Source of the DNA: Acidobacteriota bacterium | GTDB lineage: Bacteria; Acidobacteriota; Terriglobia; Terriglobales; Acidobacteriaceae | Assembly: GCA_018268855.1 (NCBI GenBank) | Contig: JAFDVR010000006.1 | Location: forward strand, 310,001-374,000 | Reading direction: 5' to 3' | Length of the DNA stretch: 64,000 nt | Shown: piece after piece, positions 26,978 to 35,090 of the stretch | How the letters are laid out: each line of letters begins with the position of its first letter | How positions within the stretch are numbered: the first letter of the stretch is position 1 | Program-made: the position numbers and the translations under genes | Notes under the pieces: model-generated | What the model was told of the DNA's origin: nothing | The model's database searches: none | The model's input: the letters and a program-made list of their open reading frames with translations, nothing else

Positions 26978-27879
26978 ATGGGCCACAGTCATTCGCATGA
27001 ACACGATCCCCGCTTGCATATGGGCGAAGTCCCCGCCGAAGTTCTTACCCGCATTCGCCAACGCAGCTCGCTTCTAAAAAACGGTTTCTCGCGTCGCGAT
27101 GCTGTCCGTCTTATGGGCCTTGCTGGAATTGCAGGCATCGCTGGGTGCGGAGCAGGCGGCACGGCCTCATTCGGCTCCTCCTCCAATTCGTCCTCCGGCA
27201 CCAGTGGCAGCAGTTCCTCCAGCAGCGGCTCACCCACAACCACCGGCAGCGGCACCACAACCTGCGTGAAAGGTCTCAGCAAAACGGAAGGCCCCTACTG
27301 GGTAGATGGTGATACCAATACACCGCAGCGCTCCGATATCCGCTCGGACACAAAGGGGACTATCGTGCAGACCGGATATCAGGGTGTGACACTTGCACTC
27401 TCCTTCGCCGTTTACACCTACAGCGCCAACGGATGCACACCGCTGCAAAACGCGCGCGTCGACATCTGGCACGCCAGCGCGCAAGGAAAATACTCCGACA
27501 TATCAGGTGAAGGCACCAGCGACGATAATTACCTGCGTGGCTATCAGCTCTCCGACACCACTGGCCTCGTCAGCTTCACTACTATCTATCCCGGTGGTAC
27601 AGCGGACGCACCCCGCACATCCACCTGCGCATCCGCATCTACGACTCAAGCGGCAATCAGTCGATCAACAGCACCACGCAGGTCTTCTTCAACGACGCAC
27701 TCAGCGACAGCATTTACGCCACCTCCAGTTACTACCAACGCAGCGGCTCACGCGACACCTACAACGCCAGCGACAACATCTACGGCAACGCATCACAACT
27801 GCTGCTCACGTTAAATGGATCGGTGAACGCGGGTTACACAGGTGCACTGTATGGAATTGGTGTGCCGTTCAGTTCGTAA
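26978..27879 (+). pseudogene. Intradiol-dioxygenase-like lipoprotein, broken by a one-base frameshift
   Basis: From ATG 26978 (AAGGA just upstream) the frame encodes a His-rich head (MGHSHSHEHDPRLH), a twin-arginine lipoprotein signal (SRRDAVRLMGLAGIAGIAGC), a Ser/Gly/Thr linker and the dioxygenase N-half (KTEGPYWVDGD, ARVDIWHASAQGKYSD, TTGLVSFTTIYPG). At about 27593 the sequence CCCGGTGG appears to lack one G. Shifting frame restores WYSGRTPHIHLRIRIYDSSGN, including the HxH and Tyr iron ligands, through LYGIGVPFSS and a TAA at 27877-27879. Without the shift the protein loses its iron site and ends at 27814. Either a real pseudogene or a sequencing error in a G run. Confidence 0.85.
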
Positions 27880-28225
27880 TCCGATTAATTCAGCACGATC
27901 ATGCGTTAGCAGACACTTCAGGGCCGTCCTGGAGAGCCTGAACGATGTTTCATATATGCTGTGTCTGCTACATTCGGCACAATCCATTTGCCGGTTTACC
28001 TCAATGAAACTCGTACAATAGAGATAGGACGTTCTCTATCGTCCACACACGCCTATTCGACCTGTTGTAGACATAACTTCAACAGAGAGAAGATTTTGCC
28101 TCCAACCTTTGCAGAATGAATATCTTGCAGCCTGTGCAAATCACATCTGCAACAAACGAAATTACTTAGAGATACCATCCCCAGGGGGGTGGGGTACCTC
28201 TGGAAAGTCACTAAGAGAACGGACC
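27880..28225. other. Gene-free leader upstream of the EfpL gene
   Basis: 346 bases with no convincing gene. It holds an imperfect inverted repeat around GATAGGACGTTCTCTATC near 28022-28040 and, at 28164-28194, the C/G-rich box described separately. The rest shows nothing I can name; the promoter of the downstream gene presumably lies here. Confidence 0.6.
28164..28194 (+). repeat. ACTTAG + CCCC/GGGGGG box, copy 1
   Basis: Reads ACTTAGAGATACCATCCCC followed by AGGGGGGTGGGG. The C and G runs can fold into a hairpin with TACC/GGTA at its base. A closely matching box lies on the minus strand at 59230-59261. Each sits a few tens of bases before a start codon in the same orientation. Confidence 0.6.
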
Positions 28226-28798
28226 ATGGCAGCATTGATCGACGCAATCAACGTCAAGCGTAAGACTGTCTTCGAATTCGAAGGCGCACCCTATGTCTCC
28301 CTGGAGCGCGAGATCAGCACGCCCACGGCACGCGGCGGCCAGACCCTCGTCCGCATCAAAATGCGCAATCTCATCACGCGCGCCGTCTTCGACAAGACCT
28401 TCAAAGCAGAAGAGAAATTTCGTGAGCCCGATCTCGAGTACGTTCCCGCAACCTATCTCTACAAGGACAATGATGGAGCGTACTTCATGGACGAATCCAC
28501 CTATGAGACCATCAGCCTCACCGAAGACCAGCTTGGCGACGCGCTCGATTACCTGGTGGACGGCACCCCTCTCCAGCTCCATAAGTACAACGGCAATCCA
28601 ATTGGCACCGTGCTTCCCATCCACGTTGAACTCACCATCACTTACACCGAACCAGCCGTAAAGGGCGATACCTCTTCCGGCGCGGTGAAAGACGCAAAGC
28701 TCGAAACGGGAAAGGTCATCAAAGTGCCGCTCTTCATCACCGAAGGAGAAAAGGTAAAAGTTTCCACCGAAAGCGGCGAATTCGCAGGCAGAGCATAA
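28226..28798 (+). CDS. efpL: EF-P paralogue of the EfpL/YeiP type
   Basis: A 190-residue three-domain EF-P fold protein. The KOW-like domain I has, at the tip that carries the modified lysine in EF-P (KPGKG), the longer loop STPTARGGQTLVRIKMRNL, which matches the SPTARG loop of EfpL/YeiP, with Arg at the tip and no lysine to modify. Domains II/III are normal (ATYLYKDNDGAYFMDESTYE, ETGKVIKVPLFITEGEKVKV). EF-P proteins rescue ribosomes stalled at polyproline. It coexists with a canonical efp at 63629. The ATG at 28226 is chosen over upstream codons because the family similarity starts at MAALIDAINVKRKT. Confidence 0.85.
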   Translation: MAALIDAINVKRKTVFEFEGAPYVSLEREISTPTARGGQTLVRIKMRNLITRAVFDKTFKAEEKFREPDLEYVPATYLYKDNDGAYFMDESTYETISLTEDQLGDALDYLVDGTPLQLHKYNGNPIGTVLPIHVELTITYTEPAVKGDTSSGAVKDAKLETGKVIKVPLFITEGEKVKVSTESGEFAGRA

Positions 28799-28920
28799 GA
28801 ATTCTTCCTGCATTGTAAAAACGGAACTCACTGCTGTACGAACGGTAGGTCAGGGCTTCAGCCATGACAAGAATCAATCCGGCTGTAGTCGCTGAGCTCT
28901 GTTCCGCGAAGCCACAGAAA

Positions 28921-28960
28921 AATAAAAGCGGCGCTCTCCTAGTCGAGCGCCGCTTTTATT
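28921..28960. terminator. Bidirectional terminator, 16-base perfect stem
   Basis: AATAAAAGCGGCGCTC, loop TCCTAGTC, GAGCGCCGCTTTTATT. It serves the EfpL gene from the left. The stop codon of the frame-restored minus-strand gene (28956-28958) lies inside its right arm. Confidence 0.92.
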
Positions 28961-29500
28961 TGGCAAAGATCGAGCCCGCTAGCTCGCCTTCTTCGCCCTG
29001 CTTCGGCTTCCTGAAGTCATTCTTGAATGCGACCCGGAAGACGTGGAACGTGCCGTTGGGATGGACGATGTCTTTCCCCGCGAAGAACTGCTGCTCGATC
29101 TGCTGGAGGAACTCGATGACCGCGATCCATTCGATCTGCGGCCCGAGGTAATTGAGATTGGCTCTTTGGTGCTACGTTTGCTGGAACTCGATTGATTGCT
29201 GCCGCTGGATTTATCGTTCTCCGGATAAACCAGCTTATTGAAGTTACTCTTTGCTCCACCTGCGGTCTTCTCCTGATAGATCAGTTCCAGGCCGCTGTCG
29301 TCGAACTTTTCAAAGAAATCGTCCCAGGAAATCTCCTGCAACGAACCGTCGTTTGCATTCTTTGCCTTGGGAAACATGAACCGGAGAATGCCTGGCTCGC
29401 CACTCTTCTCCGTGCTTGCTACTTCAGCAGGGACAGCGCCGCGCGCTTCCGCCCAGCGTTGAATCTCATCGTGGTCCTGTGTGGTTTTAGAAAGTGCCAT
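28956..29500 (-). pseudogene. Conserved small protein of unknown function, probable one-base frameshift
   Basis: From ATG 29500 the frame reads MALSKTTQDHDEIQRWAEARGAVPAEV and a compact domain (GILRFMFPKAKNANDGSLQEISWDDFFEKFDD, LVYPE), then a Ser/Lys linker. As written it ends at 28979 in a Ser/Arg-only tail that looks like out-of-frame sequence. If one A is added in the AAA run near 29165, the frame continues NLNYLGPQIEWIAVIEFL, then IEQQFFAGKDIVHPNGTFHVF and ends at TAA 28956-28958, within the terminator. The restored tail is a normal amphipathic domain, so I read this as a single-base deletion. Function unknown. Confidence 0.65.
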
Positions 29501-29601
29501 GGATGTTGCCCTCCACGATTTGTGATGGCACTTTCGCAAATGCAGAAATCATCTTCAGAATTGCTTGCGCGCAATGTCGCAGAATTGCACAAACAGGTAA
29601 T

Positions 29602-30594
29602 ATGTTGCGCATGAAGAATCTTGATCGTCGCAGCTTCCTATCGCTTGGCGCAGCCGCAGCAGCTAGCACCGCTCTCCCTCTGCACGCCGCGCCTTCTGCC
29701 TCTGCCGGAAATGTGAAATTCGTCTTCTTCACCGATACGCACATAGAGCCGGAACTGAACGGCGGTGAAGGATGCGCGAAGGCATTCGCTCGCATTAAGT
29801 CCCTCAAGCCGGAGTTCTGCATTCAAGGCGGCGATCACTGCATCGACCTCACCTCGCAGCCGCGCGAACGCAGCATGATGCTCATCGATCTCTATAAGAA
29901 GACAGAGCACATCCTCGACGTTCCCGTGCATCAAGTGATCGGTAACCACGACGTGCTCGGCACAGTGAGCAAGAGCGGTGTTTCTCATAGCGATCCGCTC
30001 TGGGGAAAGAAGGTCTACTACGAGAAGTTCGACAAACACACCTACTACTCGTGGGACCACAAAGGCTACCACTTCATCGTGCTCGACACCATCGACATCA
30101 ATCCAGCGAACGGCGATTACAGGCCACGTATCGACGCCGATCAGGTCAAATGGCTTACCGACGATATGGCCAAGGTAAAAGCAGGAACACCCATCGTCGT
30201 CTCCTGCCACGTCCCCATCGTCACCGGCGTTCCGGCATACGTGAAGACGGATTATCCCTACTGGCGCGTCGAGAACGCCTACGAGATTCTTCCGATGTTC
30301 ACCAACCACAACGTCATCGCCGTGCTGCAAGGCCATACGCATGTGAACGAGGTCGTCTACTGGCACAACATCCCATTCATCACCTCAGGCGCCGTCTGCG
30401 GCAACTGGTGGAAGGGTTCGCACTGGGGAACGCCGGAAGGCTTCACGGTCGTAGAACTTGCCGGCGGACGAGTCCGCTGGCGCTATGAAACATACGGCTT
30501 CAAGACCGTTTCTCCCGAGGCCGATCCGTATCCGGTTGTAGAACATCCAGTTGTGCCTGGATCGCGTCCGTTCTCAAATGAAAGTCCGCTATAA
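29602..30594 (+). CDS. Tat-exported calcineurin-like metallophosphoesterase
   Basis: A 330-residue protein. It opens with a twin-arginine signal (NLDRRSFLSLGAAAAASTALPLHA). The metallophosphoesterase motifs appear in order: FFTDTHIEP (DxH), IQGGDHCIDL (GD), VIGNHDV (GNHD), VVSCHVPI and LQGHTHVNEV (GHxH), so the dinuclear metal site is complete. Likely a periplasmic phosphodiesterase or phosphatase of unknown substrate. The ATG at 29602 follows ACAGG; an ATG at 29611 is equally possible. A strong terminator follows. Confidence 0.9.
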   Translation: MLRMKNLDRRSFLSLGAAAAASTALPLHAAPSASAGNVKFVFFTDTHIEPELNGGEGCAKAFARIKSLKPEFCIQGGDHCIDLTSQPRERSMMLIDLYKKTEHILDVPVHQVIGNHDVLGTVSKSGVSHSDPLWGKKVYYEKFDKHTYYSWDHKGYHFIVLDTIDINPANGDYRPRIDADQVKWLTDDMAKVKAGTPIVVSCHVPIVTGVPAYVKTDYPYWRVENAYEILPMFTNHNVIAVLQGHTHVNEVVYWHNIPFITSGAVCGNWWKGSHWGTPEGFTVVELAGGRVRWRYETYGFKTVSPEADPYPVVEHPVVPGSRPFSNESPL

Positions 30595-30608
30595 AGACAC
30601 GAAATCAA

Positions 30609-30640
30609 GTAAAAAGCCCCGCAAAAGCGGGGCTTTTTAC
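30609..30640. terminator. Terminator after the metallophosphoesterase
   Basis: GTAAAAAGCCCCGC, loop AAAA, GCGGGGCTTTTTAC: a perfect 14-base stem usable in both directions. Confidence 0.92.
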
Positions 30641-30658
30641 CGTTTCGTTCAGACAATT

Positions 30659-30847
30659 CTACTTCGTGAAGATGGAGCGTCCTGGATCGCGTTCTTCGTT
30701 GTTCTTCAAACGATTCGAGGCGCGCTCCGCCGACTCGTCCGCAATCTGGTCGATGCGGCTCTCGTGTTCTTCATGCTCCAGCGCTTCGTGCGATGGGCGC
30801 GCCGGGCTTTTTGTACGGTTCGCGTCAACTTTCGAAACTTCGTTCAT
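30659..30847 (-). CDS. Small charged hydrophilic protein, unknown function
   Basis: 62 residues, start ATG 30847 with GAGGTG about 8 bases upstream. The sequence is almost entirely polar (SHEALEHEEHESRIDQIADE, then SAERASNRLKNN), with no membrane segment or cysteine, and is probably a disordered or helical small protein. It is flanked by the terminator on one side and the divergent dipeptidase gene on the other. I recognise no family. Confidence 0.6.
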   Translation of the reverse strand: MNEVSKVDANRTKSPARPSHEALEHEEHESRIDQIADESAERASNRLKNNEERDPGRSIFTK

Positions 30848-30929
30848 GGCGATTTCACCTCGTCTACCATAGACGCTGTGGCTGCGCGGCGAGTTGGTCG
30901 CCCCGCACAGCATACAAACTGTGGGGTTT

Positions 30930-32069
30930 ATGCTCGACAAAATCGCCGAGGCACGCGCTTTGCACGCTCGCACGCTGGTCATCGACACCCATGCGGACAC
31001 GCCGCAGCGGTTCCGCGATGAGCGGTGGAACTTTACCCGTGCCGATCTGCGCGGCGAGCACCTCTCACTGGTGACGGCTAAGGCCGGTGGTCTGGATGCG
31101 GAATTTTTCGCTGCCTGGGTAGAACCCACGGAGTGGCGTGGACACTATGCCGAACGCACACGGTCACTCATTCACAGTGTGCATGAGCAGGTGGAATGCA
31201 GTCCGAATGAGATGGCGCTGTGCACCTCCGCGGATGAAATTGATATGGCGTATCGCGATGGAAAGTTCGCCGCGCTGATCGGCATTGAAGGCGGGCATTC
31301 CATCGAAGCGCGGATTGATCTGCTGGAGGAGTTCTACGCGAACGGCGTGCGCTATATGACGCTCACCTGGTCGAATAACAACGAGTGGGCCGACTCGAGC
31401 GGGGATACGGAAGTGCATGGCGGTCTGACTGCGTTTGGGAGGACTGTTGTCCGCCGGATGAACGACCTGGGCATGATGGTGGATGTGTCGCACGTTTCGA
31501 ACAAGACCTTCTGGGATGTGATGAAAACTTCGACTGCTCCGGTGATCGCGTCGCATTCTTCGTGCCGTGCGTTGACGGCAGCGCCGCGCAATCTTACTGA
31601 CCAGATGATGCGTGCGATTGCGGACGCGGGCGGCGCGGTGATGATCAACTTCTTCCCTGCGTTTATTGATGAAGCCTGGCGCGCTGCGTGGAATGCTCTG
31701 CGGGACGAGCGTTCTGCACGTCATCGCGAAGTGGAAGCGCCGTATCGCAAGAGCGGAGAGCCGGTTCCATTTCATGTCTCGGATGCGGTTGATCGTGAAT
31801 TTACAGAGAAGGTCGGGCGTGCGCCGTTCGCATCGCTCATTGATCACTTCGACCATGCGCTGCAGGTGATTGGGCCTGACCACGTTGGCATTGGCACGGA
31901 TTTTGACGGCATTCCTACGCCGCCGGCGAAAATAGACTCCGCGGCCGATCTGCCGCTGGTGACGGCGGCGCTGCTGGAGCGAGGCTACTCCGAGGCCGAT
32001 CTCACCAAGGTGCTTGGCGCAAATCTGCAGCGTGTCTTCCGCGCGGTGGAGGCAGCGGCGGTATCCTGA
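30930..32069 (+). CDS. Membrane-dipeptidase-like peptidase, family M19
   Basis: A 379-residue renal-dipeptidase family protein. Zinc ligands: VIDTHADTP (HxD) at about residue 20, the bridging Glu in ALIGIEGGHSIE, His in VDVSHVSNKTF and in VIASHSSCRAL, and Asp in VGIGTDFDGIPTPP. No signal peptide is visible, so it is probably cytosolic. It cleaves dipeptides, often with a D-residue, which would fit peptide or murein scavenging. The ATG at 30930 is preferred to a TTG 36 bases upstream. Confidence 0.9.
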   Translation: MLDKIAEARALHARTLVIDTHADTPQRFRDERWNFTRADLRGEHLSLVTAKAGGLDAEFFAAWVEPTEWRGHYAERTRSLIHSVHEQVECSPNEMALCTSADEIDMAYRDGKFAALIGIEGGHSIEARIDLLEEFYANGVRYMTLTWSNNNEWADSSGDTEVHGGLTAFGRTVVRRMNDLGMMVDVSHVSNKTFWDVMKTSTAPVIASHSSCRALTAAPRNLTDQMMRAIADAGGAVMINFFPAFIDEAWRAAWNALRDERSARHREVEAPYRKSGEPVPFHVSDAVDREFTEKVGRAPFASLIDHFDHALQVIGPDHVGIGTDFDGIPTPPAKIDSAADLPLVTAALLERGYSEADLTKVLGANLQRVFRAVEAAAVS

Positions 32070-32079
32070 GAGAGCAATT

Positions 32080-32844
32080 ATGAACCGTACTCTTTTCACA
32101 TTTGCCACACTCGTTCTTGCCCCTTTGTGTATCAGCGCGCAGGCACCTGCGACGACGCCCGCAGTACCTGCTACGCAGCAGCAGACCAAACCCGCGGCTG
32201 TCGATGATCTGCCGGACAGCCCGAGCACATCGGCGCAGATTACCGCTCCGCCGGAACCCAATGGGCCCAAGGTGGTCTTCGATACGACGATGGGCCGCAT
32301 GGTCTGCCAGTTCTACCAGAAGGAAGCGCCGATGACGGTGGCCAACTTCATCGGTCTGGCTGAGGGCACGAAGGAGTTCATGGACCCCACAACCGGCGAG
32401 AAGAAGAACGGCGTGCGCTTTTATGACGGCACCACCTTTCATCGTGTGATTCCGCACTTCATGATTCAGGGCGGAGATCGGCTTGGCACTGGCGCAGGCG
32501 ATCCCGGTTACATGTTCGGCGATGAGTTCAATAAGGGACTGCGCTTCGATCGGAGCGGACGCCTGGCGATGGCGAACGCTGGCCCCGGCACGAACGGATC
32601 GCAGTTCTTCATCACGGAAGATGCGCAGGACGAATTGAATGGGAAGCACACCATCTTTGGCCAGTGCGATGCGCACGCGCAGTTGATTGAGCAGTCGATC
32701 GCGCGCGTGGACCGCGACAGCAACGACAAGCCGATCACGCCCGTTGTGATCAACAAAGTGACCATTGTGCGCGAGGGCCAGTCCCTGCCGCCGGAACCGG
32801 CACCCGCGCAAACTCCTGCCGCAGCAGCCTCTCCGGCGCAATAA
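32080..32844 (+). CDS. Secreted cyclophilin-type peptidyl-prolyl isomerase
   Basis: A 254-residue protein with a signal peptide (MNRTLFTFATLVLAPLCISAQ), a 50-residue Pro/Thr-rich linker, then a cyclophilin domain: FHRVIPHFMIQGGD, LAMANAGPGTNGSQFFIT and HTIFGQ. The tail is Pro/Ala-rich. It catalyses cis-trans isomerisation of prolyl bonds, here probably in the periplasm. It lies 10 bases after the M19 gene and is followed by a cytosolic paralogue, pointing to an old tandem duplication. Confidence 0.92.
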   Translation: MNRTLFTFATLVLAPLCISAQAPATTPAVPATQQQTKPAAVDDLPDSPSTSAQITAPPEPNGPKVVFDTTMGRMVCQFYQKEAPMTVANFIGLAEGTKEFMDPTTGEKKNGVRFYDGTTFHRVIPHFMIQGGDRLGTGAGDPGYMFGDEFNKGLRFDRSGRLAMANAGPGTNGSQFFITEDAQDELNGKHTIFGQCDAHAQLIEQSIARVDRDSNDKPITPVVINKVTIVREGQSLPPEPAPAQTPAAAASPAQ

Positions 32845-32884
32845 CCTCTATATTGGTACGAGCAAACAACGTAAGGAGCAACAC

Positions 32885-33394
32885 ATGGCAGAGACGTACG
32901 CACGATTCAACACGAGCGAAGGCACCATTGTGTGCAAGCTTTTTGAGAAGGACGCGCCGGAGACGGTAGCGAATTTCATCGGTCTTGCGGAAGGCACGAA
33001 GCAGTGGAGCAGCCCGTCGAAAAAGGGCGACAAGCTGTATGACGGCAGCATCTTCCATCGCGTGATTCCCGACTTCATGATTCAGGGCGGCGATCCGGAA
33101 GGCAGCGGCATGGGTGGCCCAGGCTACCGCTTTGCCGATGAGACGAAGGGTTCACCGCACGGCTTCCAGCAAAAGGGCAAGCTGGCGATGGCAAATGCCG
33201 GACCGAACACGAACGGCTCGCAGTTCTTCATCACGGTTGCTCCTACGGAGTGGCTCACCGGGCGTCACACCATCTTTGGTGAAGTGACCGAAGGTATGGA
33301 TGTGGTGGAGAAGATTAGCAAGGTTTCCCGTGATGGCATGGACCGTCCGAAGACGCCGGTGACAATTGAGTCTGTGACGATTGAACGTAAGTAG
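32885..33394 (+). CDS. Cytosolic cyclophilin-type peptidyl-prolyl isomerase
   Basis: A 169-residue single-domain cyclophilin without signal peptide: FHRVIPDFMIQGGDPEGSGMGGPGY, LAMANAGPNTNGSQFFIT, HTIFGEVTEGMDVVEKI. AAGGAG sits 7 bases before the ATG at 32885, which fixes the start. It is about 60% alike to the secreted neighbour by eye over the catalytic core. A terminator follows. Confidence 0.94.
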   Translation: MAETYARFNTSEGTIVCKLFEKDAPETVANFIGLAEGTKQWSSPSKKGDKLYDGSIFHRVIPDFMIQGGDPEGSGMGGPGYRFADETKGSPHGFQQKGKLAMANAGPNTNGSQFFITVAPTEWLTGRHTIFGEVTEGMDVVEKISKVSRDGMDRPKTPVTIESVTIERK

Positions 33395-33413
33395 TCGTGG
33401 TTTCGTGATGTGA

Positions 33414-33447
33414 AGAATGGCCCACTTTGTGGACCATTCTTTTTTTA
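33414..33447 (+). terminator. Terminator after the cyclophilin pair
   Basis: AGAATGG-C-CCAC, loop TTT, GTGG-A-CCATTCT with one internal mismatch, followed by a run of T. Confidence 0.88.
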
Positions 33448-33490
33448 ATCGCGCTTCGCGCGATGGCGATGCTGCGCATCGCTAAAAGCA

Positions 33491-33587
33491 GATTCCTCGC
33501 TTTGCTCGGAATGACAAACTTTCTCTCCATGAAACAGCCGAGTTAGCTCGAAGGAATACGGAGATTCTTCGCTGCGCTCAGAATGAC
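33491..33587. repeat. Two tandem copies of a REP-like GATTC...GAATGAC repeat
   Basis: GATTCCTCGCTTTGCTCGG+AATGAC at 33491-33515 and GATTCTTCGCTGCGCTCAG+AATGAC at 33563-33587. The reverse form occurs at 53360-53381. These are intergenic palindromic repeats of the kind seen many times per genome in acidobacteria and other phyla. Confidence 0.7.
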
Positions 33588-33590
33588 GGT

Positions 33591-35087
33591 TCACGAAATA
33601 AGTTGCAGGGCTGCGCGCGTTCGTTCGGCGACGGTGCGGGCGAGTTCTGGCTCGTTGTGCAGTGAGTGGCCGTAGGAAGGAATGATTCCGGCGATTGCCG
33701 GGCGCGGATCGGTTTCGATGACGCTTACACCGTTCTCGATCAGGCCGAGCATGATGGAGAGGGCTGTGGATGCACCTGGCGATGCGCCCAGCAGTGCGGC
33801 GAGCGAGCCATCTCCCGAACGGATGACTTCTGTACCGAATTGCAGGATGCCGCCCTTCCTCGCGTCGGGCTTGATGATCTGCACACGCTGGCCGGCGATC
33901 TCCAGTTTCCAATCGGCTCCGTTGGCGGTTGGTACAAAATCGCGCAGGGCCGCAACGCGATCTCCCTGCGATTGCATGACCTGGCTGATGAGATATTTTG
34001 TGAGCGGAATATTCTGCGCGCCTACGGCCAGCATGGAAACGAGATTGCCCGTGCCGATGGAGGCAGGCAAGTCGAGGAACGATCCGCGCTTGAGGAACTT
34101 GGTGCTGAATCCGGCGAAGGGCCCGAAGAGCAATTCGCGCTGGCCGCCGATCACGCGCGTGTCGAGATGCGGAACGGACATGGGCGGAGCGCCGAGCGCA
34201 GGCTTTCCGTAGACCTTGGCGCGGTGCTGTTCAATCACATTGCGATTGGTGCAGCGCAGCCATTGTCCGCTGACGGGAAAGCCGCCGTAGCCGCGGCCTT
34301 CAGGTATGCCGCTCTTTTGCAGCAGCGGCAGAGCGCCTCCACCTGCGCCGAGAAAGATGAAGCGCGTGGTGATGCGGCTCTTTTTGCCGCTGGCGAGGTC
34401 TTCGACTTCCACGTACCAGCGTCCATCAGGCAGATGCGTGAGGTCAGTCACCTTATGCCGCAGCACGACGCTGCTTCCCTGCTGCTGGAGCAGCGCAACC
34501 AGATCGCGTGTGAGTGCGCCGAAGTCGAGATCTGTGCCATCTGCGAAGCGCGTCGCGGCGACAGGCTGCGAGGCATCGCGGCCTCCCATCATCAGAGGAA
34601 TCCACTCCCGCAGCTTTGCGGGGTCGGTGGTGAACTCCATCGCGGAGAAGAGCGGCGACTGCGACAGTGCAGCGTGACGGCGGCGGAGATAATCCACATC
34701 GTCTGCGCCGGAGACGAAGCTCATATGCGAGATGGGATTGATGAAGCGCTTGGGATCGTGCAGCAGGCCGCGCTCTACAAGCGACGACCAGAACTGGCGC
34801 GAGAGTTGAAACTGTTCGTTGATCTTGACTGCGCGCGCGATCTCAATGGTGCCGTCTTTTTTCTCGGGCGTGTAGTTCAATTCGCAGAGCGCGGCGTGGC
34901 CGGTGCCTGCGTTGTTCCATGCATCGCTGGACTCTTCCGCAACCTTGTCGAGCGATTCCACCAGCACGATGTCCAGCGATGGATCCACAAGCTTGAGCAT
35001 GGTGCCGAGCGTGGCGGACATGATGCCCGCGCCGACCAGAAGCACATCCGCTGTTTGCGGCATCGACATGGATTGCGTGTCAGTCAT
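33591..35087 (-). CDS. mqo: Malate:quinone oxidoreductase
   Basis: A 498-residue Mqo, an FAD-dependent peripheral membrane enzyme oxidising malate to oxaloacetate and reducing quinone. It has the FAD-binding start ADVLLVGAGIMSATLGTMLK, ESSDAWNNAGTGHAALCELNYTP, GAGGGALPLLQKSGIPEGRGYGGFPVSG and LFGPFAGFSTKFLK, all specific for the family. It is 3 bases behind icd, so two TCA-cycle steps are co-transcribed. Confidence 0.96.
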   Translation of the reverse strand: MTDTQSMSMPQTADVLLVGAGIMSATLGTMLKLVDPSLDIVLVESLDKVAEESSDAWNNAGTGHAALCELNYTPEKKDGTIEIARAVKINEQFQLSRQFWSSLVERGLLHDPKRFINPISHMSFVSGADDVDYLRRRHAALSQSPLFSAMEFTTDPAKLREWIPLMMGGRDASQPVAATRFADGTDLDFGALTRDLVALLQQQGSSVVLRHKVTDLTHLPDGRWYVEVEDLASGKKSRITTRFIFLGAGGGALPLLQKSGIPEGRGYGGFPVSGQWLRCTNRNVIEQHRAKVYGKPALGAPPMSVPHLDTRVIGGQRELLFGPFAGFSTKFLKRGSFLDLPASIGTGNLVSMLAVGAQNIPLTKYLISQVMQSQGDRVAALRDFVPTANGADWKLEIAGQRVQIIKPDARKGGILQFGTEVIRSGDGSLAALLGASPGASTALSIMLGLIENGVSVIETDPRPAIAGIIPSYGHSLHNEPELARTVAERTRAALQLIS

Positions 35088-35090
35088 TGG

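Noticed and set aside
29017..29259. An 80-codon minus-strand frame inside the frameshifted gene
   Set aside because: Arg/Pro-rich third-frame product; neither it nor the written tail resembles a domain, whereas the restored frame does.
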